A DNA stretch of 64,000 nt from Rubritepida flocculans DSM 14296 (GTDB lineage: Bacteria > Pseudomonadota > Alphaproteobacteria > Acetobacterales > Acetobacteraceae). The stretch lies in the NCBI RefSeq assembly GCF_000425365.1, contig NZ_AUDH01000012.1, positions 28,619-92,618 of the forward strand, written 5' to 3'. Position numbers and translations under genes: made by a program. Position 1 is the first letter of the stretch; each line of letters starts with the position of its first letter. This document shows positions 29,079-37,438 of the stretch, in pieces. The notes under the pieces were generated by a model. It searched no databases. It saw only the letters and a list, made by a program, of their open reading frames with translations, and was not told the origin of the DNA.

Positions 29079-29098
29079 GCGTGACACTAGTGTCACGC
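29079..29098. promoter_or_regulatory. perfect 20-bp palindrome upstream of exoD
   Basis: GCGTGACACT is followed directly by its exact complement AGTGTCACGC with no loop. It lies in the 107-base gap between the enoyl-CoA hydratase stop and the exoD start, about 47 bases before the latter. Lack of a loop and of a T-run argues against a terminator. It looks like a dimeric repressor/activator site (TGACAC…GTGTCA), but the regulator is unknown. Confidence 0.55.
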
Positions 29099-29139
29099 GA
29101 TGGGAAATCCAGCGAAAACTTGCCCCTGTCGCCGTGCTG

Positions 29140-29943
29140 TCACGCGCCGGTGAAGACGGGCTTGCGCTTCTCCATGAAGGCGCGGCGGCCCTCGCGGTAG
29201 TCGGCGCTGTCGAAGCAGGCGTCGGCGGCGGCGGCGATGGCGGCCATGTCGCGCTCCGCGGGGTCGGCCAGCACGGCGCGCACCGTGCGCTTGTTGGCGG
29301 CGAGCGAGAGGGGCGCGTTCTGCGCGATGGCGGCGGTGATCTTGGCCACCTCCGCATCCAGGCTCTCGGCCGGGTGGATCTTGTTGACGAGGCCGATGCG
29401 CTCCGCCTCCTCGGCCGTGATGCGCCCGCCCGTCATCAGGATGAAATGCGCGTGCGCGGGACCGACGAGGGAGACGAGGTTCTTCACCATGTCGAAGCCA
29501 TAGGCGATGCCGAGCCGCGCGGCGGGGATGCCGAACTCGCTGCCCGCGCCGGCGATGCGCATGTCGCAGGACATGGCGATGCCCAGGCCCCCGCCCATGC
29601 AGAAGCCCTGGATCTTCGCGATCACGGGCTTGGGGAACTCCGCGAGCTTCCTGCGGCCATGGCTCGTCTTGGCGTTGTAGTGGCGCTGCGCCTCGGCGTC
29701 CGACCGGTTCTGCTCGAACTGGCTGATGTCCGCCCCCGAGACGAAGGCCTTGCCGCCCGCGCCCTCGAGCACGACGCAGCGCACGGCGGCGTCGGCGGCG
29801 AAGGCGTCGAGCGCGGCGGCGAGCCCGTCCCACATCGCGATGCTCATCGCGTTGCGCTTCTCGGGCTGGTTGAACACCACCGTGCCCACGCCCTCCTTCA
29901 CATGGGCGAGAATCTTGCCGTCGGCGAAATCCATGCTGCTCAT
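29140..29943 (-). CDS. enoyl-CoA hydratase/isomerase family protein
   Basis: 267-residue crotonase-fold protein. The oxyanion-hole segment KAFVSGADISQF and the second conserved block FCMGGGLGIAMSCDMRIAG are present; the downstream FGIPAARLGIAYGFD is also typical. It probably hydrates or isomerises an enoyl-CoA in fatty- or aromatic-acid breakdown; a Glu at one usual catalytic position is not obvious, so exact chemistry is uncertain. Its ATG overlaps the stop of the upstream CoA-transferase remnant by four bases. Confidence 0.87.
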   Translation of the reverse strand: MSSMDFADGKILAHVKEGVGTVVFNQPEKRNAMSIAMWDGLAAALDAFAADAAVRCVVLEGAGGKAFVSGADISQFEQNRSDAEAQRHYNAKTSHGRRKLAEFPKPVIAKIQGFCMGGGLGIAMSCDMRIAGAGSEFGIPAARLGIAYGFDMVKNLVSLVGPAHAHFILMTGGRITAEEAERIGLVNKIHPAESLDAEVAKITAAIAQNAPLSLAANKRTVRAVLADPAERDMAAIAAAADACFDSADYREGRRAFMEKRKPVFTGA

Positions 29944-30311
29944 TCTCCCAGGGCGCCTGCCGCACGCAGCACGCCGATCTTCCGTTGCGTCAGCCCGGCC
30001 TCGGCCAGGATCTCCTGCGCCTGCACGCCGGGCTCGGGCGCCGGGCGGCGGATGCCGGGGCGGAGGCCCTCGATGGTCAGCGGCGTGCGCACCACCCCCG
30101 ACTGGCCGGGCCGCGCATGCGGCACCTGCCAGACCATGCCGAGGTGGCGCACCTGCGGGTCCTCGAACACCGCGCGGCAGGCGGGCTCCGGGAACTCCGG
30201 CGAGCAGGCGGCGATGGCGATGGGCTTGCCCGCGGAGGGAAAGACGCCCATCGGCGCCTTTGCCGGATGGTCGTCGCCCGCCTCATCCGCTTCGCCCTTC
30301 GCGCCCGCCAT
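29940..30311 (-). pseudogene. remnant of a CaiB/BaiF CoA transferase
   Basis: An open 123-codon frame whose C-terminal ~75 residues match the end of CaiB/BaiF enzymes (FEDPQVRHLGMVWQVPHARP, then TPLTIEGLRPGIRRPAPEPG and a final EAGLTQRKIGVLRAAGAL). Compare the intact gene at 21974-23179 (FADPHVQARGMVVKMPHG…LREKGVL). A short upstream piece (SAGKPIAIAACSPEFPE) resembles the central domain. The first ~200 residues, including the catalytic Asp, are absent, so CoA transfer is not expected. The 4-base overlap with the hydratase suggests the original operon pair; the remnant may be kept for coupling. Confidence 0.65.
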
Positions 30312-30367
30312 GCCGTCCCCTCTCCCTCGGCCTCTCTAGCCGGCCCGCGCGGGCGGCGGAACCCGCC

Positions 30368-31441
30368 TCACCGCCAGCCCAGCCGCGACAGAACCCCCCA
30401 GAGCGGCCCGAGCAGGAAGTTGCACATCAGCGTGCGCGTGAGGTGGAAGGCCAGCACCAGCGGCACCGCCACCTCGAGCGCCTTGGCGGTGACGCCCATC
30501 TCCGGCATGCCGCCGGGCGCGAGGCCGAGCAGCACCGCCGCCGGCGGCAGCCCGCTCGCCCAGGCCAGCAGCAGGGCGAGCACGAGGCACAGCCCGACGA
30601 GAAAGAGCGCCGAGAGCGCCGAGGCCAGCAGCAGCCGGCGCGAGCGCAGCAGGAACTCGCGCGTCAGGCGCTGGCCGAGCGCCATGCCCATCGCCACCTG
30701 CGCCGCGTCCACCAGCGCGGAGGGGATGGCCGAGGGCAGCACGCCGAGCGCGGCGGCGAGCAGCGACAGCGCGCAGGGGCCGATCATCCAGGGATTGGCG
30801 ATGCCCGTACGCCGCAGCGCGAAGGCCGCGAGCGTGCCGAGCGCGAGCATCGCCGCGAGCCCGGCCGGCGCGACAGCGAGGCGCGGGGCGAGGAAGTCCG
30901 CCCCATCGCCATGCGGGGCGAAGGCGGTGAGCGCCGCGGGCACCAGCAGCACCACGATCACCACGCGCAGCGTCTGCGCGAGGGTGACGGTGGGCACCGA
31001 GGCCCCGGCGCGCTGCGCCAGCACCACCATCACGATCACGCCGCCCGGAACCGCGCTGAAATAGCCGCTGCGCGCATCCGTCCCCGCGAGGCGCGTGAAG
31101 ATCGGCACCGCGGCCAGCCCCGCCGCGATGGAGAGCAGCCCGGCCGCGACGATGCTGGGCAGCGCCTCGAGCAGCGCGGCGAGCACCGGCCCCGAGAAGG
31201 TCTGCCCGAAAGCGAGGCCGAGCAGGATGAGCGCCCCCGGCCGCCCCGCCGGATGCACCGCCACAGGCCTTCGCCAGGCCAGCATGGCCGTGCCCAGCAT
31301 CGCCCCGATCATCCAGGCCAGGGGCACGCGCAGCGCATGGCAGAGCGCGCCGCCCGCCAGCGCGGCGGCGAGGGTGAGCAGGAAGGGCAGGAGGCGGGAC
31401 AGGCCGGGCACCGCGGGCAGGATCGGCCGGGCACGCCGCAT
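30368..31441 (-). CDS. AbrB-family inner-membrane protein (Gram-negative AbrB duplication)
   Basis: 357 residues, almost entirely hydrophobic, about 10 helices, with a visible internal duplication: two copies of a helix pair around PLAWMIGAMLGTAML and ANPWMIGPCALSLLA, and two PGG-containing segments (SAVPGGVIVMVVLAQ and GLAPGGMPEMGVTAKAL). This is the pattern of the family often labelled putative ammonia monooxygenase/AbrB; it is likely a transporter or regulator of unknown substrate. The frame extends to a TTG at 31447, but the ATG at 31441 is preferred. Confidence 0.8.
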   Translation of the reverse strand: MRRARPILPAVPGLSRLLPFLLTLAAALAGGALCHALRVPLAWMIGAMLGTAMLAWRRPVAVHPAGRPGALILLGLAFGQTFSGPVLAALLEALPSIVAAGLLSIAAGLAAVPIFTRLAGTDARSGYFSAVPGGVIVMVVLAQRAGASVPTVTLAQTLRVVIVVLLVPAALTAFAPHGDGADFLAPRLAVAPAGLAAMLALGTLAAFALRRTGIANPWMIGPCALSLLAAALGVLPSAIPSALVDAAQVAMGMALGQRLTREFLLRSRRLLLASALSALFLVGLCLVLALLLAWASGLPPAAVLLGLAPGGMPEMGVTAKALEVAVPLVLAFHLTRTLMCNFLLGPLWGVLSRLGWR

Positions 31442-31540
31442 CGTCAAACCGCGGCGGCTTCACGATCCCTTAACCCTCTCGATGGATTTTGCGACGGCTC
31501 CGAGGAGCGAGAGGCGCTCCGGCAAGGAGCGGAGAGTGCC

Positions 31541-31795
31541 GTGAACCCGATCAGCCCCATCCGGGCCCTGCCTGTCACCGCCGCCCGTCCGGCCGCCGCG
31601 GCGGCGGGCGAGGCGCCGCCGCCCGAGGCCGCACCGCCCCCGCCCAACCCCGCGCTGCGCATCGAGCCCGCGCTCGGCGTCGTCGTGATCGAGATGCGCG
31701 ATGCGGGCGGGCGCGTGGTGCGCTCCGTGCCGAGCGAGAAGGAGCTCGAGGCCTATCGCGCCGCCGCCCTGCGCGGCGACCGGCCGGCGGGCTGA
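31541..31795 (+). CDS. small FlaG-like protein
   Basis: 84 residues starting with GTG at 31541, with AAGGAG and GGAGAG upstream. The first ~37 residues are Ala/Pro-rich and probably disordered. The rest, IEPALGVVVIEMRDAGGRVV then RSVPSEKELEAYRAA, resembles the FlaG fold (…VVVKVIDxxTGEVIRQIPxE…). FlaG affects flagellar filament length, but no flagellar gene is near. The assignment is by pattern only; it could be a hypothetical protein of another role. A full repeat copy starts 10 bases after its stop. Confidence 0.55.
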   Translation: MNPISPIRALPVTAARPAAAAAGEAPPPEAAPPPPNPALRIEPALGVVVIEMRDAGGRVVRSVPSEKELEAYRAAALRGDRPAG

Positions 31796-31804
31796 GCGGT
31801 CATC

Positions 31805-31966
31805 ATACGGGCGGCGTGAGACGCCGGCCGTATCGCGCGCAGGGTTGACGGGCACCCATCGACGCTTTGCTTCGATGGGACCCGGCGTGGCGGCTGCGCG
31901 CCAAGACAAAGGCATCCCAGCGGCCGCACCGGCGCCTCAGGAGTGGAAATCAGCGGCCGCTGCTAT
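31805..31966 (+). repeat. three-hairpin repeat, full copy 2 (162 bp)
   Basis: Same architecture and same total length as copy 1. Hairpin 1 is at 31805-31833 (ATACGGGCGGCGT/ACGCCGGCCGTAT, one mismatch). Hairpin 2 is at 31855-31879 (CCCATCGACGC/GCTTCGATGGG, one mismatch). Hairpin 3 is at 31914-31966 (53 nt, loop with TCAGGAGT). Its right end TATGA overlaps the left end TGATACGG of the next unit, giving a tandem array. Confidence 0.9.
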
Positions 31967-31967
31967 G

Positions 31968-32092
31968 ATACGGCCGGCGGCTACGCCGGACGTATCTCGC
32001 ACGCCGGGTTGATGGGCGGCGGCGTGCCAAAACAAAGACATGCCAGCGGCCGCGCCGCAGCTTCAGCGGTCAAAGCAAGCGGCCGCTGGTAT
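31968..32092 (+). repeat. three-hairpin repeat, copy lacking hairpin 2
   Basis: Hairpin 1 (31968-31995, ATACGGCCGGCG/CGCCGGACGTAT) and hairpin 3 (32040-32092, 53 nt, arms ATGCCAGCGGCCGC/GCGGCCGCTGGTAT) are retained, but about 37 bases including hairpin 2 are gone. The spacer reads GCACGCCGGGTTGATGGGCGG. The unit is tandem with copy 2. Confidence 0.85.
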
Positions 32093-32292
32093 GACTCGGC
32101 CGGGAAGACCGGCCACCCGCCCACATGATGCGGGCGGCCGGATATCCCCACGCATCGGCGGCGTGCGCGGCCTGGGCGATCTCCCGGCGCGAGTTTCCCG
32201 AGAACATCGCGCCGCGCGGCGGAGATCGGCCGAGGCGCATTCTCGGACATTTCTCCGGCGACCTGGGGCCTCCCAGGGCCCGGGGGCCGCAA
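32093..32292. other. gene-free spacer upstream of cydD
   Basis: Part of a 619-base gene-free stretch (31796-32414). It starts with a decayed hairpin-1-like sequence (ATGCGGGCGGCCGGATAT near 32128). It then holds sequence somewhat less repetitive than its surroundings, with TTTCCCGAGAACATCG and ATTCTCGGACATTTCTCC forming a partial inverted pattern. No convincing reading frame is seen. It presumably contains the cyd promoter, but I could not identify -35/-10 boxes with confidence. Confidence 0.4.
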
Positions 32293-32345
32293 ACACCAGC
32301 GGCCGGGCCGCCTCATCCGCCGTCAAACACGGCATCCGCTGGCAT
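32293..32345 (+). repeat. solitary hairpin-3 unit (53 nt)
   Basis: ACACCAGCGGCCGGG at the left and CCGCTGGCAT at the right form the same outer stem as hairpin 3 of the full copies, and the length is again exactly 53 bases. The inner stem is degenerate. It ends in CATGA, as do the full copies. It lies about 70 bases before the cydD start. Confidence 0.65.
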
Positions 32346-32414
32346 GACTCCCCAACCCGCCCCACAATCGCCACGGCGGCGATGCGCCGCCCGAGCCGGG
32401 AGTGCTTCGCCCCC

Positions 32415-34082
32415 ATGTCCGAGAGCGCGCCGCCCAACACCGCCGCGCCATCGCCGCAGGTCGCCCTCCGGGCCGCCCCGCGCGGGGATGCCCCACGCCT
32501 CGCCACCCTCGCGCTGCTGCTCGCCCCGCTTCTGTGGGTTCCGCAGGCGGGGCTGATCGCGCTGCTCGTGGCGCGCATCGCCGCCGGCACGAGGGCCGAG
32601 GGCGCCGCCTTCCTCGCGCTCGGCATCCTGCTGCTCGGCCTCCTGCGCGCGGGGCTGGAGGCCCATGGCCAGCGCGCCCAGTTCCGCGCCGCCCGGGGGC
32701 AGGTCGGCGCGCTCCGGCGCGAGGCCTTGCGCGCCCTCGCCGCGCGCTCGCCGCTCGACGCCGCGCGCCCGGCCTCCGGCGCGGCCGCCGCGGCGCTGGC
32801 CGAGCAGGCCGAGGCGGTGCTGCCCTATCTGCTGCGCTTCCGCCTCGCCCGCCTGCGCGCGGCCGTCGTGCCGCCGCTGCTGCTGATCGCGGTGCTGAGC
32901 CAGTCCTGGCTCGCCGCGCTGATCCTGCTGCTGGCCGCGCCGCTCATCCCGCTCTTCATGGCGCTGATCGGCCTGCGCGCGAAGGAGGCGAGCGAGGCGC
33001 AGATGCTCGAGATCGGCGGCATGAACGGGCTCCTGCTCGACCGGCTGCGCGGTCTGGCCACCATCCGCGCCCTGGATGCGGTGGAGGCCACCGCCGCCCG
33101 GCTGCGCGCCGCCGCGGACTCGCTGCGCCGGCGCAGCATGGCGGTGCTGCGCATCGCCTTCCTCTCCTCGGCGGTGCTCGAGCTCTTCGCCTCCCTCGGC
33201 GTGGCGACGGTGGCGGTCTATGTGGGCTTCCACCTGCTCGGCGCGCTCGAGTTCGGCGCCTGGGGCGGGCGGATGGGGCTGGGGCCGGCGCTCTTCGTGC
33301 TGCTGCTCGCCCCCGCCTTCTTCGAGCCGCTGCGCGAACTCGCCGCCGCCTGGCACGAGCGTGCGGCGGGGCAGGCGGGTCTCGGGGCGCTGGGCGGGCT
33401 CGCCGCGCCGCCCGACCGCGCCCTGCCCGCGCCGCTCGCCGCCCCGCCGGCCGCGCAGGCCACGGGGCCGGCGGAGGTGGCGGTGGAGGGCCTCGTCTTC
33501 CGTCACCCCGGCGCCGCGCGCCCGCTCTTCGACGGATTCTCGCTGCGGGTCGCGCCGGGGGAGCATGTGGCGCTGCTCGGCGCCTCGGGGGCGGGGAAAT
33601 CCACGCTGCTCGGCCTGCTCGCCGGCTTCGCGACGCCCGAGGCCGGGCGCATCGCCATCGGCGGCGTGACGCTGGCGGAGGAGAGCGCCGCGGCCCTGCG
33701 CGCGCGCATCGCCTGGGTCGCGCAGCGCCCGCACCTCTTCGCCGGCAGCCTCGCGGCCAACATCGCCCTGGGGCGCGACCCCGCCCTGGCCGAGGCGCAG
33801 CGCCGGAGCCTGCTGCCCGCGCTCCCGCCGCGCCGCGCGCTGGGCGAGGAGGGGTGGGGGCTCTCGGGCGGCGAGGCGGTGCGCCTCGGCCTCGCCCGCG
33901 CGCTGGCGGGGCCGGGGGTGGGGCTGATCCTGGCCGATGAGCCCACGGCTCATCTCGACGCCGCCACCGCCGCGGAGGCCGCCGAGGCGCTGCTCGCCGC
34001 CGCGGCGGGGCGGACGCTGATCCTCGCCACCCATGACCCGGTGCTGGCCGCGCGCATGGGGCGCGTGGTGCGTCTGTCATGA
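32415..34082 (+). CDS. cydD: thiol reductant ABC exporter subunit CydD
   Basis: 555-residue half-transporter: six membrane helices (first ~320 residues) fused to an ATPase domain with Walker A LGASGAGKSTLL, signature LSGGEAVRLGLARAL and Walker B LILADEPTAHLD. CydDC exports glutathione/cysteine or heme-related reductant to the periplasm and is required for cytochrome bd assembly. ATG 32415 is chosen from the family N-terminus; the longer frame runs back through repeat sequence. It overlaps cydC by four bases. Confidence 0.93.
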   Translation: MSESAPPNTAAPSPQVALRAAPRGDAPRLATLALLLAPLLWVPQAGLIALLVARIAAGTRAEGAAFLALGILLLGLLRAGLEAHGQRAQFRAARGQVGALRREALRALAARSPLDAARPASGAAAAALAEQAEAVLPYLLRFRLARLRAAVVPPLLLIAVLSQSWLAALILLLAAPLIPLFMALIGLRAKEASEAQMLEIGGMNGLLLDRLRGLATIRALDAVEATAARLRAAADSLRRRSMAVLRIAFLSSAVLELFASLGVATVAVYVGFHLLGALEFGAWGGRMGLGPALFVLLLAPAFFEPLRELAAAWHERAAGQAGLGALGGLAAPPDRALPAPLAAPPAAQATGPAEVAVEGLVFRHPGAARPLFDGFSLRVAPGEHVALLGASGAGKSTLLGLLAGFATPEAGRIAIGGVTLAEESAAALRARIAWVAQRPHLFAGSLAANIALGRDPALAEAQRRSLLPALPPRRALGEEGWGLSGGEAVRLGLARALAGPGVGLILADEPTAHLDAATAAEAAEALLAAAAGRTLILATHDPVLAARMGRVVRLS

Positions 34083-35764
34083 GGCGCTTCGCCGCGCTCG
34101 GCCGCGTCCTGCGGCTGTTCCTCGCCGAGCGGCGCGGCCTCCTGCTGGCCGGCGCGGCGCTGGCGGCGGTGACGGCGCTGGCCGGCGTCGCGCTGCTCGC
34201 GCTCTCGGGCTGGTTCATCACCGCGACGGCGCTCGCCGGGCTGACCCTGGCCGGGGCGCTCGCCTTCGACGTGTTCCAGCCGGGCGCGGGCATCCGCTTC
34301 CTCGCCATCCTGCGCACCGGCGCCCGCTATGGCGAGCGCGTGACCAGCCACGACGCGACGCTCGGGCTGCTCGCCGCCCTGCGCGAGAGGCTATTCCGCG
34401 GCTATGCGGTGCCCGCCCTCGGCCAGGGGTTGGAGCGGCGGCCGGCGCGCCTGCTCTTCCGCCTCACGGCGGATGTGGACGCGCTGGATTCCGTCTATCT
34501 GCGCCTTCTGCTGCCCGGCGCGGCGGCGGCGGCGACGGCGCTGCTGGCCGGGGCCGGGCTTGCGCTGCTCGATCCCCGGCTGGGCGCGGCGCTGGCGGGG
34601 CTGCTGCTCGCGGCGGGGCTCGGCCTGCCGCTCTGGCTTGCGCGCGCCGCGGAGCGCAGCGCCCGCCGCCGCGCCGCCGCGCTGGAGGCGCTGCGCGCGC
34701 GCACGGTGGATCTCGTCGCCGGCCAGGTGGCGCTGCTGATGGCCGGGCGGCTCGGCGCGCAGCTCGCCGCCGCGGAAGAGGCCGAGGCGCGGCTGGCCGA
34801 GGCGGAGGATGCGCTGCACCGGCTGGAGACCCTGGCCGGCCTCGGCTTCGGCGCGGCGGCGGCGCTGCTGCTGGCCGGCGCCGCCCTGGCGGTCGCGGGG
34901 CTGGCGGAGCAGGGCGCGCTCTCCGCCCCGCAGGCGGCGCTGGTGATGATGGTGGCGCTCGCCGCGCTCGAGCCCTTCGCCGCGCTGCGGCGGGGCGCGG
35001 TGGAGCTGGGCCGCAGCGCGCGCGCCGCCGCCCGGCTCACCCCGGCGCTCGATCCGCCGCCGGCGCCGGTGATCGCCGCCCCGCCCGCGGGCCTGGCACT
35101 CAGGCTACGCGGGGTGACCTTCCGCCATGAGGGGGCGGCGGCGGCGCTGTTCCGGGGCTTCGACCTCGAGGTGGCGCAGGGCGAGCGGGTGGCGGTCATC
35201 GGCGCGAGCGGGGCGGGCAAATCCTCGCTGCTCGCGCTGCTGACCGGCGAGGCGCGCCCCGAGGCGGGCGAGATCGCCGCGCTGCCGCGCGCAGTGCTGA
35301 GCCAGCGCGTGGCGCTGTTCCAGGACAGCCTGCGCGGCAATCTGCTCCTCGCCCGGCCCGACGCCGACGATGCCCGGCTCTGGCGCGCGCTGGAGGAGGC
35401 GGGGCTGGCGGAGGTGGTGCGCGCCCTGCCGGGCGGCCTCGATGCGCCGCTGGGCGAGGGCGGGGCGGGGCTCTCCGCCGGCGAGGCGCGGCGGCTCGCC
35501 CTCGCGCGGCTGCTGCTGCGCGATGCGCCGCTCTGGCTGCTCGACGAGCCGACCGAGGCGCTGGATGACGAGAATGCAAGGCGAATCTTGACGCGGATCA
35601 ACGCCCAGGACCGACGGACCACTATATTCACCATTGCGCATCTAAGGCGCGAGGCGGAGGGGGCGGACCGGCTTCTTCGTCTCGGGCAGGGGCGGATCCT
35701 GGGCGAGTGGCGGCGCGGCGAAGCGGGTTTCGCGGCGGCGCTGGACGCGCTCCGCCCCGGCTGA
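34079..35764 (+). CDS. cydC: thiol reductant ABC exporter subunit CydC
   Basis: 561-residue partner of CydD with the same layout: membrane domain beginning LFLAERRGLLLAGAALAAV and containing LLALSGWFITATALAG, then an ATPase with Walker A GASGAGKSSLLALL, signature LSAGEARRLALARLLL and Walker B LWLLDEPTEALDDE. The signature has Ala in place of the second Ser/Gly (LSAGE), a common CydC variant. It is followed after 78 bases by cydA. Confidence 0.93.
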   Translation: MRRFAALGRVLRLFLAERRGLLLAGAALAAVTALAGVALLALSGWFITATALAGLTLAGALAFDVFQPGAGIRFLAILRTGARYGERVTSHDATLGLLAALRERLFRGYAVPALGQGLERRPARLLFRLTADVDALDSVYLRLLLPGAAAAATALLAGAGLALLDPRLGAALAGLLLAAGLGLPLWLARAAERSARRRAAALEALRARTVDLVAGQVALLMAGRLGAQLAAAEEAEARLAEAEDALHRLETLAGLGFGAAAALLLAGAALAVAGLAEQGALSAPQAALVMMVALAALEPFAALRRGAVELGRSARAAARLTPALDPPPAPVIAAPPAGLALRLRGVTFRHEGAAAALFRGFDLEVAQGERVAVIGASGAGKSSLLALLTGEARPEAGEIAALPRAVLSQRVALFQDSLRGNLLLARPDADDARLWRALEEAGLAEVVRALPGGLDAPLGEGGAGLSAGEARRLALARLLLRDAPLWLLDEPTEALDDENARRILTRINAQDRRTTIFTIAHLRREAEGADRLLRLGQGRILGEWRRGEAGFAAALDALRPG

Positions 35765-35842
35765 GCCGAAGGCGCCGCGCCTCGTCATCCCACGGGGCGC
35801 GAACCCGCTGCTGGGAGCCGGCCTGCGCCGGCGCGGAACGGC

Positions 35843-37435
35843 ATGGAACTCGACGTCGTCTCGCTGTCGCGGCTGCAGTTCGCGCTGACAGCGATGTACC
35901 ACTTCCTCTTCGTGCCCCTCACCCTCGGGCTGTCCATCCTCGTCGCCATCATGGAGACGGTCTATGTCATGACCGACCGTCCCATCTGGCGGGAGATGAC
36001 GAAGTTCTGGGGCACGCTCTTCGGCATCAACTTCGTCCTCGGCGTGGCGACCGGCATCACCATGGAGTTCCAGTTCGGCATGAACTGGAGCTACTACAGC
36101 CACTACGTGGGCGACATCTTCGGCGCGCCGCTGGCGATCGAAGGGCTGATGGCCTTCTTCCTGGAGGCGACCTTCGTCGGCCTGTTCTTCTTCGGCTGGG
36201 ACAGGATGTCGAAGCTCGGGCACCTCGCCGCCACCTGGGCCGTGGCGGCCGGCTCCAACTTCTCCGCGCTCTGGATCCTGATCGCCAATGGCTGGATGCA
36301 GAACCCGGTCGGCGCCTCCTTCAACCCGGCCACCATGCGCATGGAGATCGACAACTTCTTCGAGGTCGTCTTCAACCCGGTGGCGCAGGCGAAGTTCGTG
36401 CACACCGTCTCGGCCGGCTACGTCACGGCCGCGATCTTCGTGCTCGGCGTCTCGGCCTGGTATGCGCTGAAGGGCCGGCACATCGCGCTGGCCAGGCGCT
36501 CCATGGCGGTCGCGGCCTCCTTCGGGCTGCTCTCCTCGCTCTCGGTCGTGGTGCTCGGGGACGAGAGCGGCTACCTCGCCAACGAGCACCAGCGCATGAA
36601 GCTCGCGGCGATGGAGGGGATGTGGGAGACGGAGCCCGCGCCCGCGCCCTTCACCGTCATCGGCTTCCCCGACAGCGCGGCGCGCGAGACGCATCACGCG
36701 ATCCAGATCCCCGCCGTGCTGGGGCTGATCGCCACGCGCTCGCTGAACACCGAGCTGCCCGGCATCCGCGACCTCGTCGCCTCGGCCGAGCAGCGCATCC
36801 GCAGCGGCATCATCGCCTATGACGCGCTGCAGAAGATCCGCGCCGCGCGCGGCGTCGAGGCCGCGGGCCCCGAGGTCCGCGAGGCCTTCGAGGCCAATGG
36901 CCGCAACCTCGGCTACGCCTATCTGCTGATGCGCCATGTGGCCGACCCGCGCCAGGCGACGGACGCGCAGATCAGCGCCGCCGCCTGGGACACGGTGCCG
37001 CCCGTCGCGCCGCTGTTCTGGTCCTTCCGGATCATGGTGGGGCTCGGCTTCTACTTCATCGTGCTGCTCGGCGTGTTCTTCTGGCTCTCGGCGCGGCAGC
37101 GGCTGACGCAGCATCGCTGGCTGCTGCACGTCGCCGTCTGGTCCATCCCGCTGCCCTGGATCGCGGCGGAGATGGGCTGGCTGGTCGCCGAGCTCGGCCG
37201 GCAGCCCTGGATCATCGAGGGGGTGCTGCCCACCGCCATCGCCGTCTCGAGCCTCGGCATCGCCGAGGTGGCGCTCACGCTCGCGGGCTTCGTGCTCTTC
37301 TACAGCGTGCTGTTCGTGATCGAGATCGGGCTGATGCTGCGGGCCATCCGCAAGGGGCCGCCCGCCAGCGCCGACCTCGCCGCCACCCTTCCCGCCGGCG
37401 CCGCCATTCCGCGCGGCGCCCAGCCTGCGGAGTGA
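35843..37435 (+). CDS. cydA: cytochrome bd ubiquinol oxidase subunit I
   Basis: 530 residues, nine or so membrane helices. The N-terminal LSRLQFALTAMYHFLFVPLT includes the heme-ligand His near residue 19. The Q-loop is of the long type, starting KLAAMEGMWETEPAPAPF, and the later motif GRQPWIIEGVLPT is the conserved bd signature. It oxidises quinol and reduces oxygen with high affinity without pumping protons. It is co-transcribed with cydB (three bases apart). The long Q-loop plus CydX and CydDC indicate a true heme-d-containing bd-I-like enzyme rather than a CIO type. Confidence 0.96.
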   Translation: MELDVVSLSRLQFALTAMYHFLFVPLTLGLSILVAIMETVYVMTDRPIWREMTKFWGTLFGINFVLGVATGITMEFQFGMNWSYYSHYVGDIFGAPLAIEGLMAFFLEATFVGLFFFGWDRMSKLGHLAATWAVAAGSNFSALWILIANGWMQNPVGASFNPATMRMEIDNFFEVVFNPVAQAKFVHTVSAGYVTAAIFVLGVSAWYALKGRHIALARRSMAVAASFGLLSSLSVVVLGDESGYLANEHQRMKLAAMEGMWETEPAPAPFTVIGFPDSAARETHHAIQIPAVLGLIATRSLNTELPGIRDLVASAEQRIRSGIIAYDALQKIRAARGVEAAGPEVREAFEANGRNLGYAYLLMRHVADPRQATDAQISAAAWDTVPPVAPLFWSFRIMVGLGFYFIVLLGVFFWLSARQRLTQHRWLLHVAVWSIPLPWIAAEMGWLVAELGRQPWIIEGVLPTAIAVSSLGIAEVALTLAGFVLFYSVLFVIEIGLMLRAIRKGPPASADLAATLPAGAAIPRGAQPAE

Positions 37436-37438
37436 GCC

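Noticed and set aside
30368..31441. Ammonia monooxygenase subunit
   Set aside because: The label is a historical misannotation of this AbrB-type membrane family; no metal-ligand pattern of AMO is present.
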